Shown one piece after another: positions 8,556-18,156 of a stretch of DNA of 64,000 nt (within the stretch, counting starts at the first letter, position 1; each line of letters starts with the position of its first letter). The translations under genes and the position numbers were made by a program. The stretch is taken from contig JAOEIQ010000005.1 of assembly GCA_026162565.1 (NCBI GenBank), positions 124,001-188,000 on the forward strand, given 5' to 3'. Below the pieces are notes generated by a model. It had not been told where the DNA came from and made no database searches. It worked only from the letters and a program-made list of their open reading frames with translations. The DNA comes from Flavobacteriaceae bacterium NBU2973. GTDB lineage: Bacteria > Bacteroidota > Bacteroidia > Flavobacteriales > Flavobacteriaceae.

Positions 8556-11363
8556 ATGTGTAAACAAGCTCATTTCTTTTTTGTTTTTTTGTTTGGTTTT
8601 TTTCTGTTTAATACTACCGCCCAAGAGCTCCCACCTATACAAAATTACACACCTCAAGATTATAATGGAGAAACTCAAAATTGGTCGATAAGTCAAGATC
8701 AATCTAATACAATATATATTGCAAATAATCGAGGGCTACTGCAATTAAATGGAGATAATTGGCAACTTTTTCCATCTCCCAATAAAAGTATAATTAGGTC
8801 TACAAAAGTAATTGACAACCATATCTATTGTGGTATGTACATGGAATTTGGATTTTGGGATAAAAATGAATTTGGAACACTTGACTATAAATCTCTATCA
8901 AAAAAACTAAAAACACCCTTAATTGAAGACGAACAGTTTTGGAAAATTGAATCTTTAGATAACTGGATCCTTTTTCAATCGCTTAACAGAATTTATATCT
9001 ACAATGTGATCAATGATTCCTTTGATATTATTGAATCAGACTCTGGTATCAATAAAATGTTTAAAGTTAAAGATGAAATTTACTTTCAAAAAAGTAATGC
9101 TGGATTATATAAAATTAATAGTGGAAAAGAAGAATTAGTATCCAACAACGAGATTATTACAAATGGTAAAATAATTAACTTATTTACTTACGAAGACTCG
9201 CTTTTACTACATACTCAAGAAAATGGATTTTATTTACTAAATAACAACGAAATATCCTCATGGAATAAAGATTTAAATACGCTACTCAAAAATAAAAGCA
9301 TCTATAATAGTATTAAACTCCATGATGGTAAATATGCTTTGGGTTCAATTGCCAATGGTCTTATTTTGGTCGATGAAGAAGGAACTTTCTTATACAAAAT
9401 AAATCAGAGTCAAGGTTTAGCAAACAACACTGTACTAAATTTATTTGAAGATGATGATAAAAACCTATGGCTAGCTTTAGATAACGGAATTACCTGCATT
9501 AACATGGATACACCTGTCAAAGTCTTTAATGATGACAATGGCTTAATAGGAAGTGTATATGCTGCAATAATTTATAATGAAAAGTTATATGTAGGCACAA
9601 ATCAAGGTTTATATTTTAAAAATCATAATACAAATTCGCCCTTTAAATTAATTGAAGGAACTCAAGGGCAAGTATGGAGTTTAAATGCCTATCAAAATAC
9701 ATTATTTTGTGGTCACGATTCTGGTACTTTTATAATTAAAAATGACATAGCGAGTTTATTCTCTGATGTTGAAGGCACATGGACTATTAAACCGATAGAA
9801 AATAGTCCTAGTCTAATGATACAAGGTAATTATTCTGGTCTTTATATTTTAGAAAAAAATAGCTCTAATTGGTACTTAAAAAACAAAATTAAAAATTTTG
9901 ATATTTCTTCTAGATACTTTGAATTTATTAACAGTAATGAAATAATAGTCAGTCATGAGTACAAAGGAATAATAACCTTAAAAATTGACCCCAAACTATC
10001 AAAAGTTGAAGACATCAAAATCAATGATTCACTTAAAGGCTTAAAATCTAGTATTGCAAAACATAATGGCGAGATATTATATGCTTATGAAAATGGTGTT
10101 TTTAAATACAACCAACCACAAAAGCGATTTTTAAAAGATTCAATACTTTCAAACATTATAAAATCTAATGGTTTTATTTCGGGTAAAATGGATATTGATC
10201 CTAATTCTAATCGGCTATGGTTTTTTTCTAAAAACCAAATAAACTACATTGAACCAGGCAGATTAAGTGACAAGCCTAAAGTCGAGTCTATACCTTTACC
10301 TTATAAATTAATTAATAGCGTAACTGGTTACGAAAATGTTTTACCTCTAGGCAATAATGAATATCTAATAGGAACTACAAATGGATACTTGACATTTGAC
10401 ATAGATAAACTTCAAAATAAAAATTATACCATATCTATTAATGGTATAAATAACACTGAAGAAAGAAGTAATAAAACATTTAATAACACATCACTCATTA
10501 CTAAAGGTAGCTTTCCTAATAATCAACATAACATAGAGTTTAATTATAGTATTAATAATTTTTATAAATATTTTAAGGCTGAATATCAATATCAATTATT
10601 AGGAATTTATGATTCGTGGAGTGATTGGTCTACAGATTCGCAACAGATATTTGAAAATTTACCAGCAGGAGATTACACATTTAATGTAAGAGGGAAAATA
10701 AATAATAATCTATCAAATATTGCTAGCTACGAATTTAATATTGAAAGACCATGGTACTTATCTAATTTAATGATTGCTCAATACATTATTGCTTTATTGT
10801 TGTTCTCTTTATTTATGCACTACAACTACAAACGCTATTACAAAAAGCAAAGACAAAAATTAATAATAGAAAAAAATAAAGAAATTGAATTAAAAGAATT
10901 AGCCAATCAACAACAATATATGAGCTTTAAAAATGAAAAGCTTAAACATGATATTGAAATCAAAAATAGAGAACTTGCAGTATCTACAATGAGTTTAATA
11001 AAGAAGAATGAGTTTTTAAGCACCGTAAAAAATGAATTAAAAAAAGTAGATTCAGAAAATCTTAAAAGTGTTATAAGAATAATTGATAAAAATCTTAATA
11101 ATACAAATGATTGGAAACTTTTTGAAGAGGCTTTTAATAACGCAGATAAGGACTTTCTAAAAAAGATTAAATCTAAACACACAACATTGACTCCTAATGA
11201 CCTTAAACTTTGTGCGTATTTAAGATTAAACTTATCCTCAAAAGAGATAGCACCTCTTTTAAATATTTCTCCTAGAAGTGTCGAGGTAAAAAGATATCGT
11301 TTGCGAAAAAAAATGAATTTACACCACGAAACAAGTTTAGCTAACTATATACTTGAGCTGTAA
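8556..11363 (+). CDS. Membrane-anchored propeller/Y_Y_Y sensor with LuxR-type HTH
   Basis: A 935-residue one-component regulator. It has a signal peptide (about 1-23, ending at TAQ), a long periplasmic beta-propeller (two-component-regulator propeller repeats such as NLWLALDNGI, about 25-620), a Y_Y_Y domain near 660-735, one membrane helix (about 745-765), a cytoplasmic coiled coil and a C-terminal LuxR-type helix-turn-helix containing LSSKEIAPLLNISPRSVEVK near 888-907. It has no histidine kinase or receiver domain, so it must signal across the membrane by conformation, as in SusR-like regulators. It lies 273 bases upstream of operon 1 of the glucan locus in the same orientation and is the best candidate for sensing its oligosaccharides. 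Confidence 0.85.
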   Translation: MCKQAHFFFVFLFGFFLFNTTAQELPPIQNYTPQDYNGETQNWSISQDQSNTIYIANNRGLLQLNGDNWQLFPSPNKSIIRSTKVIDNHIYCGMYMEFGFWDKNEFGTLDYKSLSKKLKTPLIEDEQFWKIESLDNWILFQSLNRIYIYNVINDSFDIIESDSGINKMFKVKDEIYFQKSNAGLYKINSGKEELVSNNEIITNGKIINLFTYEDSLLLHTQENGFYLLNNNEISSWNKDLNTLLKNKSIYNSIKLHDGKYALGSIANGLILVDEEGTFLYKINQSQGLANNTVLNLFEDDDKNLWLALDNGITCINMDTPVKVFNDDNGLIGSVYAAIIYNEKLYVGTNQGLYFKNHNTNSPFKLIEGTQGQVWSLNAYQNTLFCGHDSGTFIIKNDIASLFSDVEGTWTIKPIENSPSLMIQGNYSGLYILEKNSSNWYLKNKIKNFDISSRYFEFINSNEIIVSHEYKGIITLKIDPKLSKVEDIKINDSLKGLKSSIAKHNGEILYAYENGVFKYNQPQKRFLKDSILSNIIKSNGFISGKMDIDPNSNRLWFFSKNQINYIEPGRLSDKPKVESIPLPYKLINSVTGYENVLPLGNNEYLIGTTNGYLTFDIDKLQNKNYTISINGINNTEERSNKTFNNTSLITKGSFPNNQHNIEFNYSINNFYKYFKAEYQYQLLGIYDSWSDWSTDSQQIFENLPAGDYTFNVRGKINNNLSNIASYEFNIERPWYLSNLMIAQYIIALLLFSLFMHYNYKRYYKKQRQKLIIEKNKEIELKELANQQQYMSFKNEKLKHDIEIKNRELAVSTMSLIKKNEFLSTVKNELKKVDSENLKSVIRIIDKNLNNTNDWKLFEEAFNNADKDFLKKIKSKHTTLTPNDLKLCAYLRLNLSSKEIAPLLNISPRSVEVKRYRLRKKMNLHHETSLANYILEL

Positions 11364-11374
11364 AAGTTAAAAAT

Positions 11375-11436
11375 ACCTATACATAAGCACTACATTAACA
11401 TTTAAAAGGGTATATTTTAAAAATTACACCTATACA
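11375..11436 (+). promoter_or_regulatory. Direct repeats of ACCTATACA upstream of glucan operon 1
   Basis: ACCTATACA occurs at 11375-11383 and again at 11428-11436, 53 bases apart (about five helical turns). The second copy lies within the 15-mer AATTACACCTATACA (11422-11436). That 15-mer occurs inverted at 32558-32572, upstream of the T9SS CBM gene of the same locus. Shared sites before two transcription units of one locus suggest an operator, perhaps for the propeller/LuxR regulator or the LacI protein. This is inference from sequence. Confidence 0.5.
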
Positions 11437-11636
11437 GATAAATCCCTTTAATAACAATGCTTTACTGTTATTTATTTGAGTATTTGCTAAAATTTATAGG
11501 TTTTTTTTGTTATGTATGTTTTTTGTAGTGCGTTCTGTTGCCGAATTCTCAAATAGTAACATTAAGTTTACAATTAGTGTACTTAAACTTTACTCACAAG
11601 CTTACACTCAAGACTGATCAATTTAAAAACTATACT

Positions 11637-14600
11637 ATGAAGTACAATTTTTTAAAACTATTCATCTTATTATTTACAACAACTATTTTCTCTCAATCAC
11701 AGAAGGTAGAAGTCGTAACTAATAGTGAAGGAATGAAATTAACCGTTGACGGTAAAGACCTTATGATAAACGGTATGAACTGGGATTACATCCCAATAGG
11801 AACTGATGTAGTTGATGCCAATTTATTTAAAAAGTCTGACGATATTATTAAATCTGCTCTCGATAGAGAAATGTCTCTACTTAAAAACATGGGTGTTAAT
11901 GCTATACGTCAGTACACTGGAGTTCCAGCAAAATGGATTCAATACATCTACGAGACTTATGGTATTTACACCATGTTAAATCATTCTTTTGGACGCTATG
12001 GCTTAACAATAAATGGTGTTTGGACACCAATTACTATTTACGATGATGCTGTAACTATGGATTTATTAATGAACGAAGTTACCACGCTTGTGGAGGAGTA
12101 CAAAGACACTCCAGGTTTGTTAATGTATTTATTAGGTAATGAGAATAACTACGGTTTATTTTGGGCTGGAGCTGAAACTGAAGACTTTCCTGAAGGAGAA
12201 GAGCAAAAAAGAGCAGTAGGTGAAAATAGAGGTAGACCAATGTATCGACTTATGAATGAGGCGACTAAAGCAATGAAAGCTATTGATGGAAATCACCCTG
12301 TTGCCATTTGTAATGGTGATGTGTTATTCATCGATATTATTGCTGAAGAGTGTCCTGATATTGATATATATGGAACGAACACATATCGAGGTGTATCCTT
12401 TGGCGATATGTTTCAAGTTGTTAAAGATAAACTTAATAAGCCAGTGATGTTTACCGAATTTGGTGCTGATGCATTTAGTGCTAAAGACAATAAAGAAGAT
12501 CAATATTCTCAAGCTTATTACATGCTAGGTAATTGGGAAGAAATTTATGAGAATGCTGCTGGTCTTGGTAAAGTTGGGAATTCAATTGGTGGTTTTACTT
12601 TTCAATTCAGTGATGGTTGGTGGAAGTTTGGCTTTGATGACAGAAAAAATGCTGATGTACACGATAACAATGCATCTTGGGCAAATGGAGGATATAACAG
12701 AGACCAAATTAAAGATGGAGATAATAATATGAATGAAGAATGGTTTGGTATTTGTGCTAAAGGCCCAACAGATCCAAGAGGTTTATATGAATTATATCCT
12801 AGAGCTGCTTATTATACTTTAAAAGAAGCTCATCAACTTAATCCATATCAAGAAGGAATGACTTCAGACTTCGTTGACAACTACTTTAGTAACATTCAAA
12901 TAATGGATGCTGTATTAAGAGCTAGAGGCGATAAAGCTGCTCTTGGAGGTAATGATTCACAAAAAATCAGTATTAGCCAATTAACTGCAAAATTTACAAC
13001 CTTTAATACTGGAGGAAGTTTGATTACTACACCTGATAACCCAAATCCTGATGAAGTAACTTATCCTAACCAATTAGGGTTTGACCACATGCAATCTTAT
13101 TTTGTAGGCGTTGAAGGAAATCCTGCGCCTAATGTAAGAGCTAATGCAGTGTTTAACATAGTTGGTAAAGTTGCAGAAAACCCAATAGATGAAATATTTT
13201 ATGAAAACAGATCAAGACCAGTAACCGTTAATTCAGATAATGGAGAAGTGATTTTAGGAGATGTAAACAGAGTAAATGTTTACCAAGCAGAGTTTGAGTG
13301 GAATGCAAAGGATTTTGATTTAAGAGGGTTTTATAGAACTGGACATTTTCATTGGGGTTATGAAGGAGATTTCTTCGGGTTATATCCAGAAGCAAACTAT
13401 GGTCCTAATTTAGATATTTATGGTGGAGAAATTTTAGGAATAGAAGTTGACGGAAAAGGTTCTCTTGATGGCTTAAAAGCAGCATTCGGCCCTCAATTAT
13501 GGTGGGGAGCAAACCCAACTATGTTATTTAAATACCATCGTAAGTTTGGTCACTATGATGTTACTGGAATCTATCATAGAGATGTTGAAAGAGATATAAC
13601 TTTCGACTCTAATGGTCGTCGTGTTTTAGATGCAAATCAAGTACGAAGTGGTGTCATTCCAGCTTGGCCAACAGAAAGAGCTACCATAGCAGTAGAGAGA
13701 GAGTTTGGAAAGTTTGGCGTGACTCTAGGAGGAATTTGGGGTGGTAGCCCATTAAATGGAAGTTCTTTTCAAGCCATGAGAGGTAACACAGCTGTTGTTG
13801 ATAGAATTGAAAGTAAAGATAATTGGGGAGGTAAAGCAAAAATAACTTACGAAGGCGGTAAATTTAATTGGTATGCTCAAGGTTCTGTAATGGGACTTGT
13901 AGCTAACGGTGGTTTCGATCAAACATTAACATTTACTGGTTGGAAACTAAAGGATAGCGGAAGCGGCAATATGTCTAATTTATTAACTGGTTTTACATAT
14001 CAAGTAGGTGACATACAAATCGCTCCAAATTTCATGTGGCAAAAACCACTAGTAGACCCTATGCCAAATGGTGTTGCTGCGCCAGGTAGATTACGAAATG
14101 TTATTGATGATCCTTTTGCTGTAAGAAATGGTAATAGAGAAACTACTGGAGCAGAAATTTTATTTACTTACGATCCAGAACCAGGTACTTGGTTTTATGA
14201 ATGGAATAACGATAGAGCTGAAGATGCGAAATTTGCTATGAACCTTGGTTTTACGTATCGTCATTTACCAACTACAATGGATGCACATATTGGATTTTTA
14301 GCTAATCGTACATTCTTTGCTTTTCCTAATTCTGCTCCTGCTGAAGATTTATGGGAAGTACATTCTAGAATGGTATCTAAATTAAATTCAGAATTCGGAA
14401 TTATAGGAAATTTCTACTACGGAAATGGTCAAGCTAATGGAGATAATGATAGAACTATTAAACGATTTGGTGGTGATATTAGAGCTATTTATAAGAAAAT
14501 GAAATTTGAAGGCCACGCTAAAATTAATGATTGGGGACCTTTTGATTATCATAGAGATTTTAACTTAACGTATCCTTTACAATTCATGCTTGATGTATCT

Positions 14601-14816
14601 ACCTCTTTAGGTAAGCCTGACTGGTTTGTACTACCAAGCACAACGATAGGTATTAGAGGAACTTGGCGCTCACTAGACCAAAACTCAAATAGATTTTCTC
14701 CTAGTAGCACATTTAACAATTCTTTCCCTCCTGAACTTGTTTTAAGTCCAACAGGATTTGATGATGGACAAGAATGGGAAATAAGAACATATATTCATAT
14801 CAATATAGGAAAATAA
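11637..14816 (+). CDS. Clan GH-A glycoside hydrolase fused to a putative outer-membrane beta-barrel
   Basis: The protein has 1059 residues from the ATG at 11637; a longer reading from a TTG at 11538 would bury the clear signal peptide (about 1-19, ending FSQ). Residues 25-405 form a TIM-barrel hydrolase of clan GH-A: the acid/base is Glu169 in LLGNENNYG and the nucleophile is Glu274 in MFTEFGAD. The best guess is a GH2/GH5-like relative without assigned family. From about 440 to 1059 the sequence changes to repeated amphipathic strands rich in aromatic residues and Gly, with turn-forming Asp/Asn segments, typical of an outer-membrane barrel. It is the first gene of operon 1, 9 bases before a CBM lipoprotein. 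The barrel call is an inference from sequence pattern. Confidence 0.7.
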   Translation: MKYNFLKLFILLFTTTIFSQSQKVEVVTNSEGMKLTVDGKDLMINGMNWDYIPIGTDVVDANLFKKSDDIIKSALDREMSLLKNMGVNAIRQYTGVPAKWIQYIYETYGIYTMLNHSFGRYGLTINGVWTPITIYDDAVTMDLLMNEVTTLVEEYKDTPGLLMYLLGNENNYGLFWAGAETEDFPEGEEQKRAVGENRGRPMYRLMNEATKAMKAIDGNHPVAICNGDVLFIDIIAEECPDIDIYGTNTYRGVSFGDMFQVVKDKLNKPVMFTEFGADAFSAKDNKEDQYSQAYYMLGNWEEIYENAAGLGKVGNSIGGFTFQFSDGWWKFGFDDRKNADVHDNNASWANGGYNRDQIKDGDNNMNEEWFGICAKGPTDPRGLYELYPRAAYYTLKEAHQLNPYQEGMTSDFVDNYFSNIQIMDAVLRARGDKAALGGNDSQKISISQLTAKFTTFNTGGSLITTPDNPNPDEVTYPNQLGFDHMQSYFVGVEGNPAPNVRANAVFNIVGKVAENPIDEIFYENRSRPVTVNSDNGEVILGDVNRVNVYQAEFEWNAKDFDLRGFYRTGHFHWGYEGDFFGLYPEANYGPNLDIYGGEILGIEVDGKGSLDGLKAAFGPQLWWGANPTMLFKYHRKFGHYDVTGIYHRDVERDITFDSNGRRVLDANQVRSGVIPAWPTERATIAVEREFGKFGVTLGGIWGGSPLNGSSFQAMRGNTAVVDRIESKDNWGGKAKITYEGGKFNWYAQGSVMGLVANGGFDQTLTFTGWKLKDSGSGNMSNLLTGFTYQVGDIQIAPNFMWQKPLVDPMPNGVAAPGRLRNVIDDPFAVRNGNRETTGAEILFTYDPEPGTWFYEWNNDRAEDAKFAMNLGFTYRHLPTTMDAHIGFLANRTFFAFPNSAPAEDLWEVHSRMVSKLNSEFGIIGNFYYGNGQANGDNDRTIKRFGGDIRAIYKKMKFEGHAKINDWGPFDYHRDFNLTYPLQFMLDVSTSLGKPDWFVLPSTTIGIRGTWRSLDQNSNRFSPSSTFNNSFPPELVLSPTGFDDGQEWEIRTYIHINIGK

Positions 14817-14825
14817 AATAAGCTA

Positions 14826-16319
14826 ATGATGAAAAATATAATAATTAAAAAATTTAAAAGCATATTCATTTCAGGACTTATTGTTCTATCAATTGGATGT
14901 GAAAGAGATATTGCTGACGATGCACCAGATGCATTATTCTCCTCAAATGGAGAAGTTTTTACTGATATACCTGTTGGATTAACAGACCAGTTTTTCGAAT
15001 CGTTTAACCCAGCTGAAGGATATAACACTGATGACACTTTTGAAGTGGTTGATGATGAGTCTTTTGATGGAACATCTTCTATTAGAATTGATGTTCCTTC
15101 TCCAGATAACCCTAATGGCTTTCTAGCAGGAGGTATTTTTAGAGATCGTGGAGAAGGTCGAAACCTTACTGGCTATGATGCATTAACTTTCTGGGCAAAG
15201 GCTTCAACTACAGCTACTTTAGCTTCTGTGGGTTTTGGTTCAGATTTCGAGGAAGACAAATTTGCAGTCACTAGATCCAACCTTCAATTAACAACCAATT
15301 GGACTAAATATATAATTCCAATACCAGATCCATCTAAACTGGTACAAGAAAGAGGGTTATTTTCATACATTGCTGCTCCTTTCGATGTTTTAGGTGATGG
15401 TCCAAATGGTAATGAAATTGGTTGGACAATGTGGATAGATGAAATACGATTCGAAACATTAGGCACTTTAGGTCAACCAAGACCAGGAATTTTTAACGGA
15501 TCAGATATCGTAACAGAAGCCTTTACTGGTTCTAATATTCAAGTCACTCCATTAACTTACACAGTTAATCAACCATCAGGCTTAAACGCTACTGTTAATG
15601 CCACAGCTAATTATTTTGAGTTTGAAAGTTCAGACCCAGCAGTAGCTTCAGTTGATAGTACTGGTGAAATTACTGTTTTAGGAGATGGAACAACTACTAT
15701 TACTGCTTCCATTGGTAATATTGCTGCCGAAGGTTCTATAGAAGTTACATCTATTGGCCCTTTCCCTCATGCGCCAGTTCCAACTAGAGATCCTGCAAAT
15801 GTTATTTCATTGTTCAGTGACGCTTATACGAATGTGCCTGTTAGACATTACAATGGATTTTTCTTACCATTCCAAACAACACAAGGTGGTGCTGGATCTG
15901 ATCCTAATAATGTAGATATACAAGCACCTTTCTCTGATGGATCTCCAGATAATATAATTAATTATACTGCTCTTAATTTTGTTAGTATTGGTACTTATGA
16001 GACTGTGCCTTTAGTGGATGTAAGTAGCATGACTACTATACACATGGATATTAATGTAAGAGAAGCTATTGACGGTGGTGATTTTATAAGAATATTGATT
16101 GAAGCTGGAACAGGAGCTGGAGCAACTTCGGCTGGAGATTTCACTCTAAATGCAGCAGCTTTAAGTAATGTTAATGCAGATGGTTGGGCAACTATAGATA
16201 TTCCGTTATCTAGCTTTTCAGGGTCTATAGACTTTGCTAATTTAGGCCAAGTCTTCTTTATCTCTGATGCTACGGTTTCAGATATTTGGGTTGATAATGT
16301 ATACTTCCATAATGACTAA
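14826..16319 (+). CDS. Surface lipoprotein with two carbohydrate-binding-like domains and a BIG2 Ig domain
   Basis: A 497-residue lipoprotein. The lipobox LSIGC puts the lipidated Cys at residue 25. An N-terminal jelly-roll domain (about 35-215) resembles CBM11/CBM-like modules: it contains FDGTSSIRIDVPS, a GYDALTFWAKA segment and a terminal WIDEIRFE strand. A BIG2-type Ig domain follows (about 235-305, with SSDPAVASVDSTGEITVLGDG-like repeats), then a second jelly roll (about 320-497) ending in WVDNVYFHND. No catalytic motif is seen, so it probably binds glucan at the surface, the job a SusD or SusE/F protein would do in a standard locus. It is 9 bases after the hydrolase-barrel gene and 28 before GH16. 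An alternative start is the second codon, also ATG. Confidence 0.72.
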   Translation: MMKNIIIKKFKSIFISGLIVLSIGCERDIADDAPDALFSSNGEVFTDIPVGLTDQFFESFNPAEGYNTDDTFEVVDDESFDGTSSIRIDVPSPDNPNGFLAGGIFRDRGEGRNLTGYDALTFWAKASTTATLASVGFGSDFEEDKFAVTRSNLQLTTNWTKYIIPIPDPSKLVQERGLFSYIAAPFDVLGDGPNGNEIGWTMWIDEIRFETLGTLGQPRPGIFNGSDIVTEAFTGSNIQVTPLTYTVNQPSGLNATVNATANYFEFESSDPAVASVDSTGEITVLGDGTTTITASIGNIAAEGSIEVTSIGPFPHAPVPTRDPANVISLFSDAYTNVPVRHYNGFFLPFQTTQGGAGSDPNNVDIQAPFSDGSPDNIINYTALNFVSIGTYETVPLVDVSSMTTIHMDINVREAIDGGDFIRILIEAGTGAGATSAGDFTLNAAALSNVNADGWATIDIPLSSFSGSIDFANLGQVFFISDATVSDIWVDNVYFHND

Positions 16320-16347
16320 TTTTATAATAATAAAATTGAAAAATAAT

Positions 16348-17196
16348 ATGAAACATATAAAAATAATACCATTATTTGTAACTGCACTTTTTTTAAGTGC
16401 ATGTCAAACTGATGAAACTCAAGAAGTAGCCAAACTTAACAATCTTATAATGGCTGATGAGTTTGATGTAGAAGGAACTCCTAACCCTTCTCTTTGGAAA
16501 TTTGAAGTAGGTGATGGAACAGCTCAAGGTATTCCGGGATGGGGAAATAATGAGCTTCAATATTATACTGATAGACCGGAAAACGTTACAGTAGATAATG
16601 GTTTGCTTGTAATTACTGCTAATGAAGAATCTTTTGGAGGATCTAATTACACATCAGGAAGAATAATTACTCAAGGACTATTTGAACAACAATATGGACG
16701 TTTTGAAGCAAGAATACGCCTACCTTATGGTAAAGGTATATGGCCTGCATTCTGGTTACTAGGTAATGATTGTGATCAAAATCCATGGCCACAATGTGGT
16801 GAAATAGATATTATGGAATATCTAGGCGATTCTCCTACTCTTGTGTTTGGCTCTGTTCACGGACCTGGATATAATGCAGGTGACTCTGTATCTAAAGAGT
16901 ATCAGTTAGAGAATGATCGTTTTGATACAGATTTTCATGTTTTTGGAATTGAATGGGGTCCTGACTACATCAATTATTACGTTGATGGTGATTTATACCA
17001 AACCGTTACACCAAGTTTAGTAGCAGAAGAAGCCATTGAAGACGACAGTTTAGAAAATGCAGGAGAATGGGTTTTTAATAGACCATTTTATATTATTCTA
17101 AATATAGCAGTAGGTGGAAATTTACCTGGTGCTCCTAATGCAGAAACTGTTTTTCCTCAAAGCATGTATGTAGATTATGTAAGAGTGTATAACTAA
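16348..17196 (+). CDS. GH16 beta-glucanase lipoprotein (laminarinase-like)
   Basis: A 282-residue GH16 endo-beta-1,3(4)-glucanase. I chose the ATG at 16348 because it gives a lipoprotein signal with lipobox LSAC (Cys19); an upstream start at 16267 would overlap the previous gene and hide it. The GH16 core motif is EIDIMEYLG, with Glu152 as nucleophile, Asp154 as helper and Glu157 as acid/base. The substrate-binding segment WGNNELQYYT at 65-74 is typical of laminarinases (GH16_3). It lies between two carbohydrate-binding lipoproteins in operon 1 and should be placed on the outer membrane, where it cuts long chains into oligosaccharides. Confidence 0.92.
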   Translation: MKHIKIIPLFVTALFLSACQTDETQEVAKLNNLIMADEFDVEGTPNPSLWKFEVGDGTAQGIPGWGNNELQYYTDRPENVTVDNGLLVITANEESFGGSNYTSGRIITQGLFEQQYGRFEARIRLPYGKGIWPAFWLLGNDCDQNPWPQCGEIDIMEYLGDSPTLVFGSVHGPGYNAGDSVSKEYQLENDRFDTDFHVFGIEWGPDYINYYVDGDLYQTVTPSLVAEEAIEDDSLENAGEWVFNRPFYIILNIAVGGNLPGAPNAETVFPQSMYVDYVRVYN

Positions 17197-17209
17197 TCAA
17201 TAACTAATT

Positions 17210-18055
17210 ATGAGATTTTTTAACAACAAAATAAATATATTATCCTTTCTGTTTTTATCCTTATTTCTTGTAGGTTGCGATAGTGATGATACCAGTGAAT
17301 CAAAAACACCATTAAATGCACTTTTTATAAGTACAACAGATTCAAGAACAGTTACTTTTACTAATTTATCTAGTGGAGCTAATAGTTATTCTTGGGATTT
17401 TGGGAATTCTGAAACTTCTAATCTAACGAGTCCATCAGTAACATTTGTAAATAATGGATCATTTACAGTAATATTAACGGCATTTGATGAAGATGGAAAT
17501 GCTGATACTTTTGAAGAAACATTCGTTATTGATATTCCTATTTGTCAAGATGAAACAGCTGAAAATATTGATCCAGCTAACGGCAACTTAAACTGGACTT
17601 TTCTTAATGCAAATGGTGATGCGGCATTTGATGCCTTTGGAAATATTGGTGGCGCAATTGTTACTAATCCTGTTTTAGATAATACAAATTCTAGTTGTGC
17701 TGTCTACCAGTATAATAAATTAACAGGCTGCGAAACTTGGTCTGGCACTGGAGTTAGTCTTGCCAATGCCATAGACTTTTCTAATGCAAGTACAGGTAAG
17801 GTTTTCACCATGAAAGTTCTAGCAGAAAATCAACTTACTGACGTTACATTACGTTTAGAGTTTATGCCTTTCCCAAATACAGAGCCTTCTCAAGAGAGAG
17901 TTGCGTCGATTACTCAATTAGGTGAATGGCAAGAACTTACTTTTGATTTTTCAGGCGTAGCTGCAGGAACTTTTCAGAGTATGATTATTTATTTTGAAAG
18001 AAATGCTGCTTGCGATGGTGATATCTATTACTTCGATGATATAATTCAACAATAG
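17210..18055 (+). CDS. PKD-domain lipoprotein with C-terminal carbohydrate-binding-like domain
   Basis: A 281-residue lipoprotein with lipobox LVGC (Cys23). A PKD domain spans about 32-108 and shows the family core YSWDFGNSET. The rest (about 112-281) looks like a jelly-roll glycan-binding module, ending in a DIYYFDDIIQ strand of the type that closes such domains in the 497-residue protein upstream. There are no catalytic residues. It is the last gene of operon 1, 13 bases after GH16 and followed by a terminator. Role as a surface glucan-binding protein is inferred from context; a specific CBM family cannot be assigned by eye. Confidence 0.72.
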   Translation: MRFFNNKINILSFLFLSLFLVGCDSDDTSESKTPLNALFISTTDSRTVTFTNLSSGANSYSWDFGNSETSNLTSPSVTFVNNGSFTVILTAFDEDGNADTFEETFVIDIPICQDETAENIDPANGNLNWTFLNANGDAAFDAFGNIGGAIVTNPVLDNTNSSCAVYQYNKLTGCETWSGTGVSLANAIDFSNASTGKVFTMKVLAENQLTDVTLRLEFMPFPNTEPSQERVASITQLGEWQELTFDFSGVAAGTFQSMIIYFERNAACDGDIYYFDDIIQQ

Positions 18056-18068
18056 AATAAATTTTGTA

Positions 18069-18106
18069 AAAAAAGGGCTTTAAATAAAATTAAAGTCCTT
18101 TTTGAA
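18069..18106 (+). terminator. Terminator between glucan operons 1 and 2
   Basis: The arms AAAAAGGGCTTTAA (from about 18071) and TTAAAGTCCTTTTT (to about 18103) pair almost perfectly with one G-T pair, leaving a short A-rich loop and a T run. It splits the locus into two transcription units. Confidence 0.75.
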
Positions 18107-18156
18107 CTTACGAAAACATCTTTATTACTTTTTATTAAATTTTAAGCAACTTGTTA

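Noticed and set aside
8632-8650. CACCTATACA-like match near the start of the propeller/LuxR gene
   Set aside because: It lies inside coding sequence and its flanks differ from the 15-base motif; it is probably chance.
11538-11636. Upstream TTG start extending the GH-barrel protein by 33 residues
   Set aside because: It would place the signal peptide inside the protein; the ATG at 11637 gives a normal export signal.
16267-16347. Upstream start of the GH16 gene
   Set aside because: It overlaps the previous gene and hides a good lipoprotein signal that begins at 16348.
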